Source of the DNA: Rhinopomastus cyanomelas
Lineage: Eukaryota; Chordata; Aves; Bucerotiformes; Rhinopomastidae
Assembly (NCBI GenBank): GCA_013400115.1
Contig: VXBP01004440.1
Coordinates: 607,909 to 671,908 of the forward strand
Direction: 5' to 3'
DNA length: 64,000 bases
Shown here piece by piece: positions 9,791 to 19,900 of the stretch (the stretch's first letter is position 1; every line of letters begins with the position of its first letter). The notes under the pieces were generated by a model. The model did no database searches and was not told the DNA's origin. It was given only the letters and a program-made list of their open reading frames with translations. Made by a program: the position numbers and the translations under genes.

Positions 9791-10085
9791 CCGGCAGTTA
9801 AGTGCCCACACGCAGGGGCTCTGCACACACCGAGGGAACCCCTGGCCCAGGTTTCCGTGGTGGGGCTGCATCTCGCTGGGGTCCTTCCCAGGAACCTTCC
9901 GAGGGGGAGGAAACCCCTCCGGAATGGAGGCTGGGACAGGGGGTACCAACAGCTCCGAGGTCCAGTGGCGCGGAGGAAGGTCTCAGAAAAGTGTGTTTCG
10001 CCGTCAAATCAATGGAAGCACTTGATCTCCCAGGGAAAGCTCCAGCAGGAGCCTCCTGCTTGTGTCTGTGACGGCAGCAGACAAC
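9791..10085. other. Non-genic stretch
   Basis: GC-rich single-copy DNA between a CNE-like block and a CR1 tip. Nothing recognised. Confidence 0.4.
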
Positions 10086-10170
10086 CACGGAGGCATCAAG
10101 GTTGGAAAAGACCTTCAAGATCACCAAGTACAACCCCCAGCCACCAGCCCACCTCCTGAAAAGCCCTGAT
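10086..10170 (-). mobile_element. CR1 LINE 3'-tip fragment
   Basis: 'ggcatcaaggttggaaaag' followed by 'accttcaagatcaccaagt' is the reverse complement of the 'gatcttgaaggtcttttccaacc' CR1 3' end. About 85 bp remain. Confidence 0.85.
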
Positions 10171-10494
10171 GGCCGCTAGCAGAGACGTCCAACACCAACC
10201 TGGGGAAGAGCCCGGCCCGGCCCTGGTCCCCGGGCAGCAGCATCCCGGGGCGGAGGGGAGCTGGGCAGGGGCCTCTGTGGGTGCCAGACACCCCCCGAGC
10301 TCCACTTGACCCCAGTGCTCGCCGCTGTGGCTGCCATCTCGAGTAGGGGATGAGGAGAGAGGAGCGAGGCGGGGGAAGCGAGTGCCCTGCCTGTTCCGTG
10401 CAGCCTTGGCTGTAATGAACAGTGAAGCTGGCTGCTCCCAGAGGGACTTGCTAATACAGGAGATTGATTCACTGCAGTGCAACCCCCCAAGGGC
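10171..10494. other. Non-genic stretch
   Basis: GC-rich single-copy sequence. The last part (10405-10475) becomes less GC-rich ('ctgtaatgaacagtgaagc'). Confidence 0.4.
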
Positions 10495-10775
10495 TCTACA
10501 CACCGCTCTGACTAAACTTCCTATAAAATCAATCCAGCCTTTTCACCACTTTTGACAGGCTGTTCTAATATTAATCTACTCCCCTTGTCAGTCAGCTCCT
10601 CTAACAAAGGCTCTAATGATCTTTAACCAGGCACAAGAAATATGACACAGGGAGGTGGGGGGCTCCTGGATCCCTCCCGACCAGAAGAAAATGCATCCTT
10701 TGCACAGCCAAAGGACCTGCACTGCTGCTGAAAGTAATCAGCTTGTAATTGCTACTCCTAATGACAACGAGGGAG
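10495..10775. promoter_or_regulatory. CNE-like block
   Basis: AT-rich with 'cctataaaatcaatccag', 'gttctaatattaatctactc', 'caaaggctctaatgatc' and 'taatcagcttgtaattgc'. Repeated TAAT cores in both orientations support a regulatory reading. Confidence 0.42.
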
Positions 10776-10934
10776 ATGCCAACAGCAAGGCAACGCTGGG
10801 CTGGGGCAAGGGATGCCCCTCACCTGCCCTGGGAAGGGACGTGCACAGCCAGGACTTGTCTCCATGAGAGGATGGAGGAGGAAATGTGGGTTTGGGGGTG
10901 TGAGAGACAGGCTGGGGGCAAGGCAGCCTGGTGA

Positions 10935-11095
10935 GCACTGTCCTCAGCATCCCCCTCCTCAGCACCTTCCTTCTTACCACCATCTTCAGCATCACCCTCC
11001 TCAATACCTTCCTTCCCACCACCATCCTCAGCATCCCCTCCATCACTGTCCCCACCACCCTCCTCACCCTCCTCCTCAGCACCCACTGCACTTTG
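10935..11095. repeat. Degenerate CCTC/ACC-rich tandem repeat
   Basis: Imperfect units built from 'cctcagcatcaccctcct', 'caataccttccttccc' and 'accaccatc', with a spacing near 48 bp that decays to short CCACC/CCTCC motifs. The pyrimidine strand is the plus strand. Confidence 0.75.
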
Positions 11096-12510
11096 CCTCA
11101 GGCGCCCGCAGGGAACTCAGTCCTCTTGGAAAAGATGAGAAGCCCCTGGTCGCTCTGACTGTTCCCTGTCTCCTTGCTGCCTCTGTGAGTCACGGCGAGT
11201 TCATCCCTGCTGACAGCCGCCCAGACAGCAGCCCACTCGCTCCCCTCACCGGTAATTAGGCAGGGCCAGAGGAGCGTGGGCCAGGCTGCCAGCAGGATGG
11301 AGAAGCTCCTGCTGCCAGAGGGGCTGAGCTCGCCCCCATCTACCCACCCAAGCCCAGGGATGCAGCCCTGGATGCAGCTCTCCATCACCTCAGCGGCACC
11401 TCTGGGTGCTGCTGCTTTTCCGCTCCCAAACTGATTCTTCCCACCTGCCTCGGCCACGGCCCCCCTGAGGTGAGATCCCACAGGGAGGGGGGTGCAGACC
11501 TCATCTGGAGGTGTTGAATGGGCTTGGTCTGGTGCCAGATGCCTTACAGACAAATTTGAGGCTGCGGCTAGACTTTTCTGTCGCAGAAATAGGTGTTTTC
11601 TCAGGTGCTTGCTTGTCACAGCAGCGGCGCTGCACCCTGCATCCCCCCAGCACCCACAGGGCACCCCCAGAGCACTCTCCCTTGTGTTTACATGAGGGCT
11701 GGGCTGCCGGGTGCCCCCCAAGATCCACAGGTCCCTTCACTCAGTTCCATGGCAAACGGCACCGCAAACACTCCCTCAGAAGTCACTCCAGGCTGGTGGC
11801 ATCGGGAAACCCCAGAGAGGTTGCCCGAGGATCCCCTTAAAGCCTTTCGCTGGAGAAGGGGCTCCTGAGGGACGGTTACACCAGCCAGGATGTTCCACTG
11901 GGATGCTACAGCCAGACCTAATGGTTTGCCCTGCTTCCCTGACCCCGACACACCTCCTGGTGATGGATCTTGCAGACTGGAAGGTGGACCAGGCTCTGCT
12001 CACCCCATTCCTCACCCCAGCAGTGCAACCACAAGCAGGGGAAGGAGCTGTGTGGGGTCAGGGGGAGATCAGCTGGGACTGCAGCCCGCACATCAAGTAT
12101 CACACTGGAAGCAGTCACCAGTCCCGGCCCTGCTCATCAGCTGGGAGCTGGGACAGCTGGTGCAAGGTTGGCTCACTCTGTCCAGCCCTGTTCTGCAACA
12201 GGATGGCAGCAGAGGACAGGGGGGCTCTGAAATCCCAAACAAAGAGCACGGCGAAGGGATTTAATCTCACCAGGGTGCTCCTGCAAACCCCAGGCGGCTC
12301 GACGCTCCCTGGGGTGGAGCATCCTTCTGCACAGCAGAGCCCTGGGGAGTCCTGGCCAGCAGCAGCCACCAGAGAGGATCAGCCGTTATTTACAGTTAGA
12401 GGAGCCAACCTCTTGTCCCGGGGTCACCCAGCGCTTGGCAGTACGGCGGCCTCACACAGTGCCAAGGGGCCCACAGGCAGGAGCATCATCCTGAGAGCAT
12501 CCTGGCTTGT
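11096..12510. other. Non-genic single-copy stretch
   Basis: 1.4 kb with no recognised repeat, conserved-looking block or gene. Long overlapping open frames (up to 339 codons) exist but carry no familiar domain. 11505-11600 is slightly less GC-rich. Confidence 0.45.
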
Positions 12511-12572
12511 CCCCATCCCAGGAGAGCGCCACAGCCGCTCCCCATCCCAGGAGAGCGCCACAGCCAGTGCCC
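12511..12572. repeat. Two-copy direct repeat, 30 bp
   Basis: 'catcccaggagagcgccac' plus 'agcc' occurs twice in tandem, with a degenerate third start ('ccaccccagga'). Confidence 0.75.
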
Positions 12573-13029
12573 ACCCCAGGATGCCGGACCCGCTCCGTCC
12601 AATACCCCCTCCTCTTCTCCATCCCCACCACACCCTCCTGAGGGCAGGGAACCCCCGCCGAGCGCCCTGCGAGCAGCGCTCTCTGCGCGGGCAGCGAGAG
12701 GGAAGGGAGCTGCTAGCTGGGGTGCTGTGACCGCGCAGATCCCGCTCTCTTCCGGCCACATCAGGCCGGCAATGCCTGGTGTCGGTGTAAAATCCTTCAT
12801 CAGACCACGACGGCCGCCGCTCCGAGCGCTGGGGGAGAAGCAGCTCTGCCTTGGTAGCAGCGCCAGGTCGATTTTTCCCGGGCAGAGTGAAGGCAGGAGC
12901 TGGACTTCCTGAGAGCTCCAGCTGATGGTACCTGGAGCTCTGACTAAGAGGTGTCCAAGGCAGCTTAACGAGGAGACAACGACCCTCCGTTGCCTCCAGC
13001 AAAGGCAAAGGGAAGGACTGCCACGGAGG
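12573..13029. other. CpG-rich single-copy stretch
   Basis: GC- and CpG-rich around 12650-12860 ('cacgacggccgccgctccg'). No exon or promoter landmark supported. Confidence 0.35.
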
Positions 13030-13475
13030 GGTTTTGTCTTGTAGTTAGGGCTCAAATAAAAACTACTTGGTCTAATTAGAGCTCTCTGGGAAAGGGATCC
13101 CCGCAAAACGAACCCCCTTCCATCACCAACGGCAGCACCAGCCTCTCTCCTGCTCCCTATAAGTTGAAGGGAAAATGTGGAAAGTCGATTTGCTATGTAA
13201 ATTCTCTCAAATTTGGCTAAACTGAAGCGATTACCCTAATGAGCATGCAAATTAGCTTAATTGATAATGACTTCTCTCGGTAACTTTAAAGAAGGGGAGC
13301 CGGGGGGGGGGTGGAATTATTCCAGTTGTGCCAACCCTCCGGAGCGGTTCTTTGCCCAATGAAGAAATGATATCTTGACAAATTAAACAGAATATAATGA
13401 AATCAGATTAATTAACGCTAAGACCAATTAGCACCGGCAAAGAGAAGAGAGGGGGAGATTTACAGAGGCAAAACT
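13030..13475. promoter_or_regulatory. Large CNE-like cluster with octamer site
   Basis: The densest AT-rich block in the first half. It carries 'ctaattagagctc', a perfect octamer ATGCAAAT at 13245-13252 inside 'taatgagcatgcaaattagc', 'taattgataatgac', TTAATTAA at 13408-13415 and 'gaccaattagcaccgg'. The words 'ccaattagcacc' recur near 34690. A G10 run at 13302-13311 splits the block in two. This is the pattern expected of a developmental enhancer, but orthology is not shown. Confidence 0.5.
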
Positions 13476-14142
13476 CACTAGGGGAGGCCGCGGGGATTCA
13501 TCATCTTCCACGCAGACGTCGATAGACCTTCGTTTCCTTGTGGGGGAACAATGGGTTCGCTCTGCAAATCCAAGTCTGGGCCAGCTGGAGGGAGAAGAAA
13601 CAAGGCTGGAGGCAACGACACATGGCCCTCCCATCCCTGGAGCCTTCCCGGCTCCCCACTGCTGTACCGGGAGGCAGCGGAGCAGAGCACAGAGAGGCTG
13701 ACCCCGCACATCCCTGCGGGGCATGCAGGGAACGGTGGTTACAGCCACATGGGCAACCCCAGCCTCACCCTACTGCCGCCAGAAAGCCCAGGGGAAGTCA
13801 CAAAAGCAATCAGCAGCCACAGCACTTGCAGCACCCATTGGTGTCATCGCTCTCCTGTTGGCAACAAAACCACCGACCCAATTCACAGGCGGGGAGAGCC
13901 CGTTATCTGCCTTCTGATCAGGCTCTCCTGGAAAACACTGCCCGTGGCCAGTGGCATAGGACACCATAGCCATGGAGGCCCTGGGTGGGCACCAGCAGAG
14001 CTCTGTAGGGCTGCAGTTGCTGGGGAAGCAGCACCCTGGGAGTCGCCCTGTACCCACAGCCACTGCTCACACCCTGCATCATGGGCACCCCAACATCAGC
14101 ACTGTCCAGGGACCATTCCTGGGGATGGAGAGATGCCCTTCA
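13476..14142. other. Non-genic stretch
   Basis: Single-copy DNA with no repeat recognised. A 431-codon open frame starting at 13551 crosses this stretch only because the following minisatellite has a period divisible by three. Confidence 0.45.
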
Positions 14143-14522
14143 CTCCCTTCCTACACCCCGGCAGAGCTGGGGGGTCTTCAGCCCCATCTATTCCCTTCAC
14201 CCCCTTCCTACAACCCGGCAGAGCTGGGGGGTCTTCAGCCCCATCTATTCCCTTCACCTCCATCCTACACCCCGGCAGAGCTGGGGGGTCTTCAGCCCCA
14301 TCTATTCCCTGCACCCTCTTCCTACAACCCGGCAGAGCTGGGGGGCCTTCAGCCCCATCTATTCCCTGCACCCTCTTCCTACAACCCGGCAGAGCTGGGG
14401 GGCCTTCAGCCCCATCTATTCCCTACACCCCCTCCCTACACCCCGGCAGAGCTGGGGGGCCTTCAGCCCCATCTATTCCCTGCACCCCGGCAGAGCTGGG
14501 GGGGCCTTCAGCCCCCTCTGTT
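14143..14522. repeat. Minisatellite, 57-bp unit, ~7 copies
   Basis: 'cggcagagctggggg' recurs at 57-base steps (14161, 14218, 14275, 14332, 14389, 14446), then after 44 bases (14490), where 13 bases are lost. Each unit continues 'cttcagccccatctattccc'. Units 1-3 have 'ggtcttcag' and units 4-7 'ggccttcag', so the array grew by local duplication of two variants. All frames stay open because 57 is 19 codons; I do not regard it as coding. Confidence 0.95.
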
Positions 14523-14829
14523 CCAGCACAGGCAGCTCTCCTGAGCATCTCTGGGTTTGTCGGCCCCTTCTCGCTGAGCCGGGGTAGGGAAGAGCTGGGC
14601 AGATCAAGAGGCTTCATCTTTCCACCCTGTATTTTTTTCGCCGCCCTCTTTTCTTTCTTCTTTCCTTTCTTTTCCCTGTCTGTTGGCATTTTGTTGTCTA
14701 CAAAGAGCAGCAGCGAGGAGAGCAAAGCTGCCCCTTCAGATCATTGCTCCTCACTCCGTCCTCCTGGGCCGTTTGCAAAACCGCCCAACATTAAAGGAAG
14801 GATGGGGAGGGGATGTGCGATCCCAGCTT
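14523..14829. other. Pyrimidine-rich tract and spacer
   Basis: 14625-14700 is a long T/C-rich run ('cttttctttcttctttcc') on the plus strand, followed by 'ttgttgtctacaaagagc'. Nothing else recognised. Confidence 0.4.
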
Positions 14830-15270
14830 TGTCTTTCATTTGTTAATTGAGCTCGTCGGCGAAAATCATTGGTGGCAGAGACTGGGGGGGGGAAGCGAAC
14901 GAAACCCTGCGGAAGGGGCTGCCCAGATGCAGGGGGAAATAACTGGGATGTGAAAATACTTCTGCGCGGAGATTGCGCTATTTATTCACACGAGCGTCCT
15001 GCTGCGCCTCAGAAGCGCCGCAGCTTAACGAGCTGCTGCCAAGGTGTTTGCTGTTAAGGAATCCCGGCTCCGCCGATTCTCCCCGTGCGAGGGGGATGGA
15101 GCCCGGCAGAAGTTCTGACTCGGCGCCTTATTAAAGATTTAGAGGCTCTTCCCTCCCGCTCCCGGCTCCCAGGCGCCTTTGGAATCTGTTCCAGAATTAA
15201 AACCCGAACAAGCCGAGCTGGGGCTTGTTCGACGCAGATGCCGAGCGAGAGTTAGGAAGAAATTAGAACA
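14830..15270. promoter_or_regulatory. CNE-like block with perfect 10-bp hairpin
   Basis: Mixed block with 'tttgttaattgagctcgtc', 'gcgctatttattcacacg', 'ccttattaaagatttagagg' and 'ccagaattaaaacccg'. At 15205-15231 two perfect 10-base arms (CGAACAAGCC and its complement) flank a 7-base loop. The AT words and the hairpin in GC-rich DNA suggest a conserved element, perhaps transcribed. Confidence 0.4.
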
Positions 15271-15289
15271 GCGTTTGTGTTAACAGATG

Positions 15290-15665
15290 TTCCTCCTCGC
15301 CGCCTTGGATGGGCGGGAGCGGAGCCTGGCGAGAGCGGAGCGGGGGTTGGCGGTCCCATCCCAAACCCCGCAGGGAGCCAGGGGCTGAGGAGCCCCTCGC
15401 ATTCTCCCGAATATCCCCCATCCCCGCCGACAGCCCTCCGGGGGCCCTGCACCGCTTGGAGCGGTCGAAGCCATGAGCAGCATCACGCCGGCAGAGCCGG
15501 GGATCAGGACGGGCACCCTGTGCCCACAGAGTGCCGCCTGCCCCGGTCACCCGCTGGGATGTGCTGGGCTGGAGCAGCACTGCTGGAAAAACAGCTTCCC
15601 AGTTCCATTTTCCTGTGTAATGGAAAGTGCGAGAGCGAGACGTGAGCCCGGGAGCCCTGCTCCGA
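15290..15665. other. CpG-rich stretch
   Basis: CpG-rich ('cgggagcggagcctggcg', 'ccccgccgacagccctccg') with no recognised exon. Lies between two CNE-like blocks. Confidence 0.35.
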
Positions 15666-15945
15666 GAGGGAAAAACCCAACCAATATCTTTATTGGCACT
15701 GGACAGGCTGCCAATCAGGCACAAAATTGCCGGCTCCTCTTTCTCCCCCGAAGGAATGCCTCTGCATACAAAGATACCGGAGAAACTTGAGGGCCCCCAG
15801 GATAAAAGGGCCTTCTCTGCCTTTCAGAGGGTGATTTGCAATGCATTGCTTCGGCATAATTTCCCATCTCTAGCCTCACAAAAGCAGCTCTGTAGCTATC
15901 TGTGAGTTTAATAATTTCTCTCCCCTGCACCTTGCATTCGTAATG
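15666..15945. promoter_or_regulatory. CNE-like block
   Basis: Contains 'accaatatctttattggc' (an imperfect inverted repeat, CCAATA..TATTGG), 'gcatacaaagataccgg', 'ttgcttcggcataatttccc' and 'gagtttaataatttctc'. AT-rich compared with both flanks. Confidence 0.42.
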
Positions 15946-16081
15946 CACTGCTCCACACCTCGGCTCCTGCTCTCCAACCCGCCTGCCCAGCCTCTCCCTC
16001 TTCGTTAGCGCCGGCATAAAACAGAGTCTTAAGATTCCGAAGGCATCCTGAGCTGGGATGCTCGGCTGGGGCAGGCGGCAG

Positions 16082-16114
16082 CACCCACTCGGGAGCACCC
16101 ACTCGGGAGCACCC
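16082..16114. repeat. Short direct repeat, 14 bp
   Basis: 'cacccactcgggag' occurs twice in tandem with a partial third copy ('cacccacggg'). Confidence 0.8.
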
Positions 16115-16164
16115 ACGGGCTCCCCCATCCTCCAGTCTCACCTGTGGGATGGTGATCGCAGAGG

Positions 16165-16735
16165 CACAGAACATTAGGGACTGGAAGGGACCTCGGAAGA
16201 TCAGCCAGTCCCATCCCCCTGAGACATCAGGATCACCTACACCCAGCCACACAGGAACAGTCCAGGAGGGTTTGAAATGGCTCCAGAGAAGGAGACTCCA
16301 CAACCCCCCTGGGCAGCCCCTGCCAGGGCTCCATCACCCTCACCATGAACAAGCTCCTTCTCACACTGATGTGGAACCTCCTCTGCTCCAGCTCACACCC
16401 ACTGCCCCTTGTCCTGTCACTGGGTGAGAGCCTGGCTCCATCCTCCTGACATCCACCCTTCACAGATTGATCAACATTAATGAGGACACCCCTCAGACTC
16501 CTTCTTTCCCAAGCTCAAGAGACCCAGCTCCCTCAGCCTCTCCTCATCAGGGAGAAGCTCCACTCCATCATCTCAGTGGCTCTGCATCATCTCTGACTCT
16601 CTCCAGCAGCTCTGTGTCCTTCTGGAGCTGAGTGGCCTAGAACTGGACACAAGATCCCAGCTGTGGTCTCAGCAGGGCAGAGTAGAGGGGGAGGAGAACC
16701 TCTCTCCACCTACGAACCACCCCCCTAGTGATGGA
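16165..16735 (-). mobile_element. CR1 LINE (subfamily A), 5'-truncated
   Basis: A minus-strand copy with tail complement 'cacagaacattagggactgg', 'gagaaggagactccacaac' and the RT C-terminal remnant at its 5' end. Minus codons read RWREVLLPLYSALLRPQLGSC across the C-run with the frame kept, unlike the copies at 3309 and 8535. It lacks the 'cccctgagca' segment near 16426, a small private deletion. Confidence 0.95.
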
Positions 16736-18424
16736 TGAGCATCCTGCACTGTGGGGCTGCAGGACATGGTGCTGCCCCAGCTCCAGCACTCTGGAGGGCT
16801 GAGGTGCAGCAGGTCTCTCAAAGAGCATCATGCTTAATCCACATGGCCCCTGCTCCCTCACAAGTCCTTGTCAAACCCACCCATGGCCAAGCTGGTGGTG
16901 TGGCCTTACCCTTCTTGGGCTCTCTGGACCTCCCCAAGCAGCTCTGCACCATCCCAAGAGGCAAACTGTGAAAAACGAGTCGCCACCTGCTCGGAGACTG
17001 GAGGATTTGCAGAAGTGATTCCCCAAAGCCTCTGGTCCCCGCAGGACAGTTCCTCATCCGTTCAGCTGGGGAAGCAGCTATTAAGAGCCTGCAGACGCAC
17101 TGTGTTTGCAAAATTAGTACAAGAGGCTCCAAATACCCTGCAAACCCATCTGCTGCACCAGACACATCCCATCCTCCCCTTGCTCTTCAGCTTTCCAAGC
17201 GCTGATGCCCCAGCCAGGGACTCCCAAACTCAAAAGCCATCGCTGCCCCGCAGCCAGCACCCACCCAGAGACCTCTGCTTTGGTCCCTTGGCTTCCACCC
17301 ACCAGCACCTGACCCTTTTATACGGGCACATCCGGAGCTGCCCTCACCCCAGGCAGCAGCTGTTCCACAGCCTCGGGGAGCAGCAGCTCTGTTTTCTGTC
17401 AGCACAGCCCTTGTGAAGCTGGGCCCAAGCCCCTGAGGATGCGGGGTGACCCTGACAGCTCTCCTGTGAGCACCCCTGGTTCATCCCATCCCACTGCTCA
17501 TCCCAGCCAGGCTGTCTGCTTGCAGCAGACCCTCGAGCAGCCTGTTCCAGGGAGGAGAGAGAAGCAGCACCCAGCTTCCAGGGTAAGATCCCACCCAGGG
17601 CTGGCAAAGCTTACACCAGCATCTCTGACAAAACCAGTCCTTGGTAGCGCCTGGCACCAGGCAGTTCCCTCAGTGAGACTCTGCAGTGCAGGGCAACCCC
17701 AGGAAACCCATCCCTGCCCCATCCGCAGCAGTTCCCAGGGCAGTGCTGGCCGGGCTGCTCCACTCCAGCACCAACTTCTGCAGGAAGGTTAAATCATTCA
17801 TCCACTGCAGCTCTCAGCCCTCCCCTCTCTGCGTGGCCGGATCGTTCACTATTTCCTGTACAGCAGCCCCAGCCCTCTGCCCAGTGCCCCCTGCCCGCCC
17901 TCCGGTGGGACAAAGTCCCAGCCCGGGGAGAACCTGATCCCGAAGCCACCCTGAGCAGCCCGCGGCGCCTCTCCTGCGGGGTTTGGCAGAGGTTGGCACA
18001 ACCCCACCCCATCACTGATTCAGCGGCTGAAGGCTGCTGCAGAGGAGCCCTTCCTGCAGGTGCAGTGTCCACATCCCCCACGTCCTCCCCTCGGCAGGCA
18101 AGAGGAAACTACGGACCGAGCTACAAGAGCGGACTCCCCGCTCCCACTCGATGGCTGAGCCCGAGCCAGGCTGCTCCACGGGCAGGGACGGGCAGCTGGG
18201 AACCTGCCTGGCCTACTGGGATGAGCTGAGTGGGGTCCGTGTGGCTTCTTGGGGCTCAAAAAGAGCCCCCGTGTGCAGAGCCAGCACCTGGGCTGCTGCT
18301 GCCCAGCCAGTGACAGCAGAGGCTGCTCCTCACCCCTCGCTGCTCCGGGGGTCTCTCCCACAGTCCTTGACGGCTCCCCCCTGCAGGGGCAGGTCCCTGG
18401 TGCCTCCTGGAGACTCACAGTGAA
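16736..18424. other. Non-genic single-copy stretch
   Basis: 1.7 kb without a recognised gene, CR1 copy or strong AT-rich block. 17040-17130 ('gcagctattaagagcctgc', 'gcaaaattagtacaag') is mildly AT-rich and may be a weak conserved patch. The isolated 'gagcagcctgttccaggga' near 17535 resembles CR1 but does not extend. Confidence 0.4.
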
Positions 18425-18610
18425 ACGAGGAGGGTTGGTGTTTTAATTTCAGCTGGATGGAGGGGTGTTGCTCTGCAGCAGACTCATTTGCTATGGATTT
18501 TCACTTAACCAAATTGATTAGTCAACCAAGCAGAGTTAACCTGAAAGTTGTAATCGTTCATTATTAGATCTCACTTTCCCGTCGCTCCCAGACCGCGCTG
18601 GGAAACTGAC
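18425..18610. promoter_or_regulatory. CNE-like block
   Basis: 'ttgctatggattttcactta', 'accaaattgattagtcaacc', 'gcagagttaacctgaaag' and 'gttcattattagatctc' follow one another. Several ATTA/GATTA cores and a GTTAAC palindrome lie in an otherwise GC-rich setting. Confidence 0.45.
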
Positions 18611-18867
18611 CTGCAGAGACTTCAATGAAGTGGGGGGCGGGCGCCCGCAGGACCTGCCGGGTCGGGGGGCAGCAGGGCAGTGCCAGCGCCTGTGCCCAGG
18701 TCTGGGGACAGCTCCCCACAGCTCGACCTGCAGGCTGGCACCCGCAAGGCTGGCAGCAGGCTGCGTGCCAATTAATACCTTTAATGAACATCATGGGCCT
18801 GCTGGAGGGGCTTGGACTCGTTGGCTGAAGCTCTGCAAAGTCAGCCAGCTAAAATGACCTTAAAGGA
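18611..18867. other. Spacer with AT patch
   Basis: GC-rich, then a short AT patch at 18770-18795 ('gccaattaatacctttaatg') of CNE type immediately before a CR1 copy. Confidence 0.4.
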
Positions 18868-19392
18868 AGAGGTACTGGAGCAGTGGAGTCCCGTGCCCAG
18901 CTCTGGAGCCCCCAGCAGCAGAAGGATGAGGAGCTGTTGGAGTGGGTTCAAAGGAGGCCATGAAACTGCTCAGAGGACTGCAGCCCCTCTGCTCTGGGGA
19001 CAGGTGGAGAGAGTTGGGATTGTTCAGCCTGAAGAGGAGAAGACTCCGGGGGGACCTTCTAGCAACCTTCCAACCCCTGAAAGGGGCTGTCAGAGGGCTG
19101 GGGAAGGCTGTTCCCAAGGGCAGGGAGTGATGGGACCAGGGGTCATGGTTTGAAGCTAGAAATGGGGAGACTGAGGCTGGACAGGAGGAGAAAGTTGTTG
19201 AATCCGAGAGTGGGGGATCCCTGGAACAGGCTGCCCAGAGAGGGGCTGGAGGCCCCATCCCTGGAGCCATTCAAGGTCAGACCAGCTGGGGCTGTGGGCA
19301 ACCTGGTCTGCTGAGTGCTGGCCCTGCTTGGCGTAGCGGGGTTGGACTGGAGGATCTTTGGAGGTCCCTTCTGACCCTGTGACTCTGTGATA
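18868..19392 (+). mobile_element. CR1 LINE (subfamily B)
   Basis: Begins in RT-derived sequence ('agcagcagaaggatgagg', 'agctgttggag') and runs through 'cctgaaaggggctgtcagag', 'gaggagaaagttgttgaatc', 'ggaacaggctgcccagag' and 'catccctggagccattcaag' to 'ggaggtcccttctgaccc' and 'tgtgactctgtgat'. Collinear with 53805-54370. Coding remnants are interrupted. Confidence 0.94.
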
Positions 19393-19680
19393 CATGGGGT
19401 GGGACAGACAGGCAGCCAGCAAGGAGCAGCCAGCACAGCCTGGCCTCTCATGGAGCTTGGAAGCACTGGGGGGGCTCACGGAGCCCCAGCACCAGCACTG
19501 GGCTGTCCTGGCCAGGCAGAGACAAGGGTGAAGCCACCACGTCCCCAGAGCCAACAGCCCATTGAGCGCCTCTCCCCACACCAGCAGCCACGGGGGCGGG
19601 TAGCGAGCGAGGGAGACCTCTCTTCAAAGCCCTGTTTGGTAGCAGCTCCAAGAGCTTTTAGCAGCAGCCCTCCCTCCCAC
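19393..19680. other. Non-genic stretch
   Basis: Single-copy GC-rich sequence, no element recognised. Confidence 0.4.
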
Positions 19681-19900
19681 CCTGCCAATCGATGCATTTT
19701 AATTCCCTCCAAGCTATTTGTTCGGCTCCGCTGCTGCTCCTCCGCCGCGTTTAACCAAACAGGGGATCGCTGCAAGGGGGAGAGCGCTGTGTCCCCCCTC
19801 TGCTGAGACCCCTGCAAGTTCATTGTGTGAGCAGGGCCGCTCTCCGCCGATCGATGCCCATCAGCCAGAATCAATAGTTACTCTACGCAGATGGGCTGAG
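19681..19900. promoter_or_regulatory. CNE-like block (weak)
   Basis: 'caatcgatgcattttaattcc', 'gctatttgttcggctcc', 'tttaaccaaacagggg' and 'cagaatcaatagttactc'. Two ATCGAT words lie about 165 bp apart (near 19688 and 19850). Less AT-rich than the strongest blocks. Confidence 0.3.

Noticed and set aside
8930..9949. 339-codon minus-strand frame
   Set aside because: Its C-terminal third is a CR1 reverse-transcriptase remnant and the rest is unrelated flank, so it is a chance fusion.
11711..12730. 339-codon plus-strand frame
   Set aside because: No recognisable domain, with several competing frames on both strands in the same interval.
14143..14522. CRISPR-like regular repeats
   Set aside because: Units are contiguous without unique spacers and lie in a vertebrate genome, so this is a minisatellite. 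The same holds for the other arrays.
13551..14846. 431-codon open frame on the plus strand
   Set aside because: A third of it is the 57-bp minisatellite, which stays open in all three plus frames and on the minus strand. No domain, splice or start support.
17530..17560. Isolated CR1-like word 'cagcctgttccaggga'
   Set aside because: The match does not extend to flanking CR1 landmarks.
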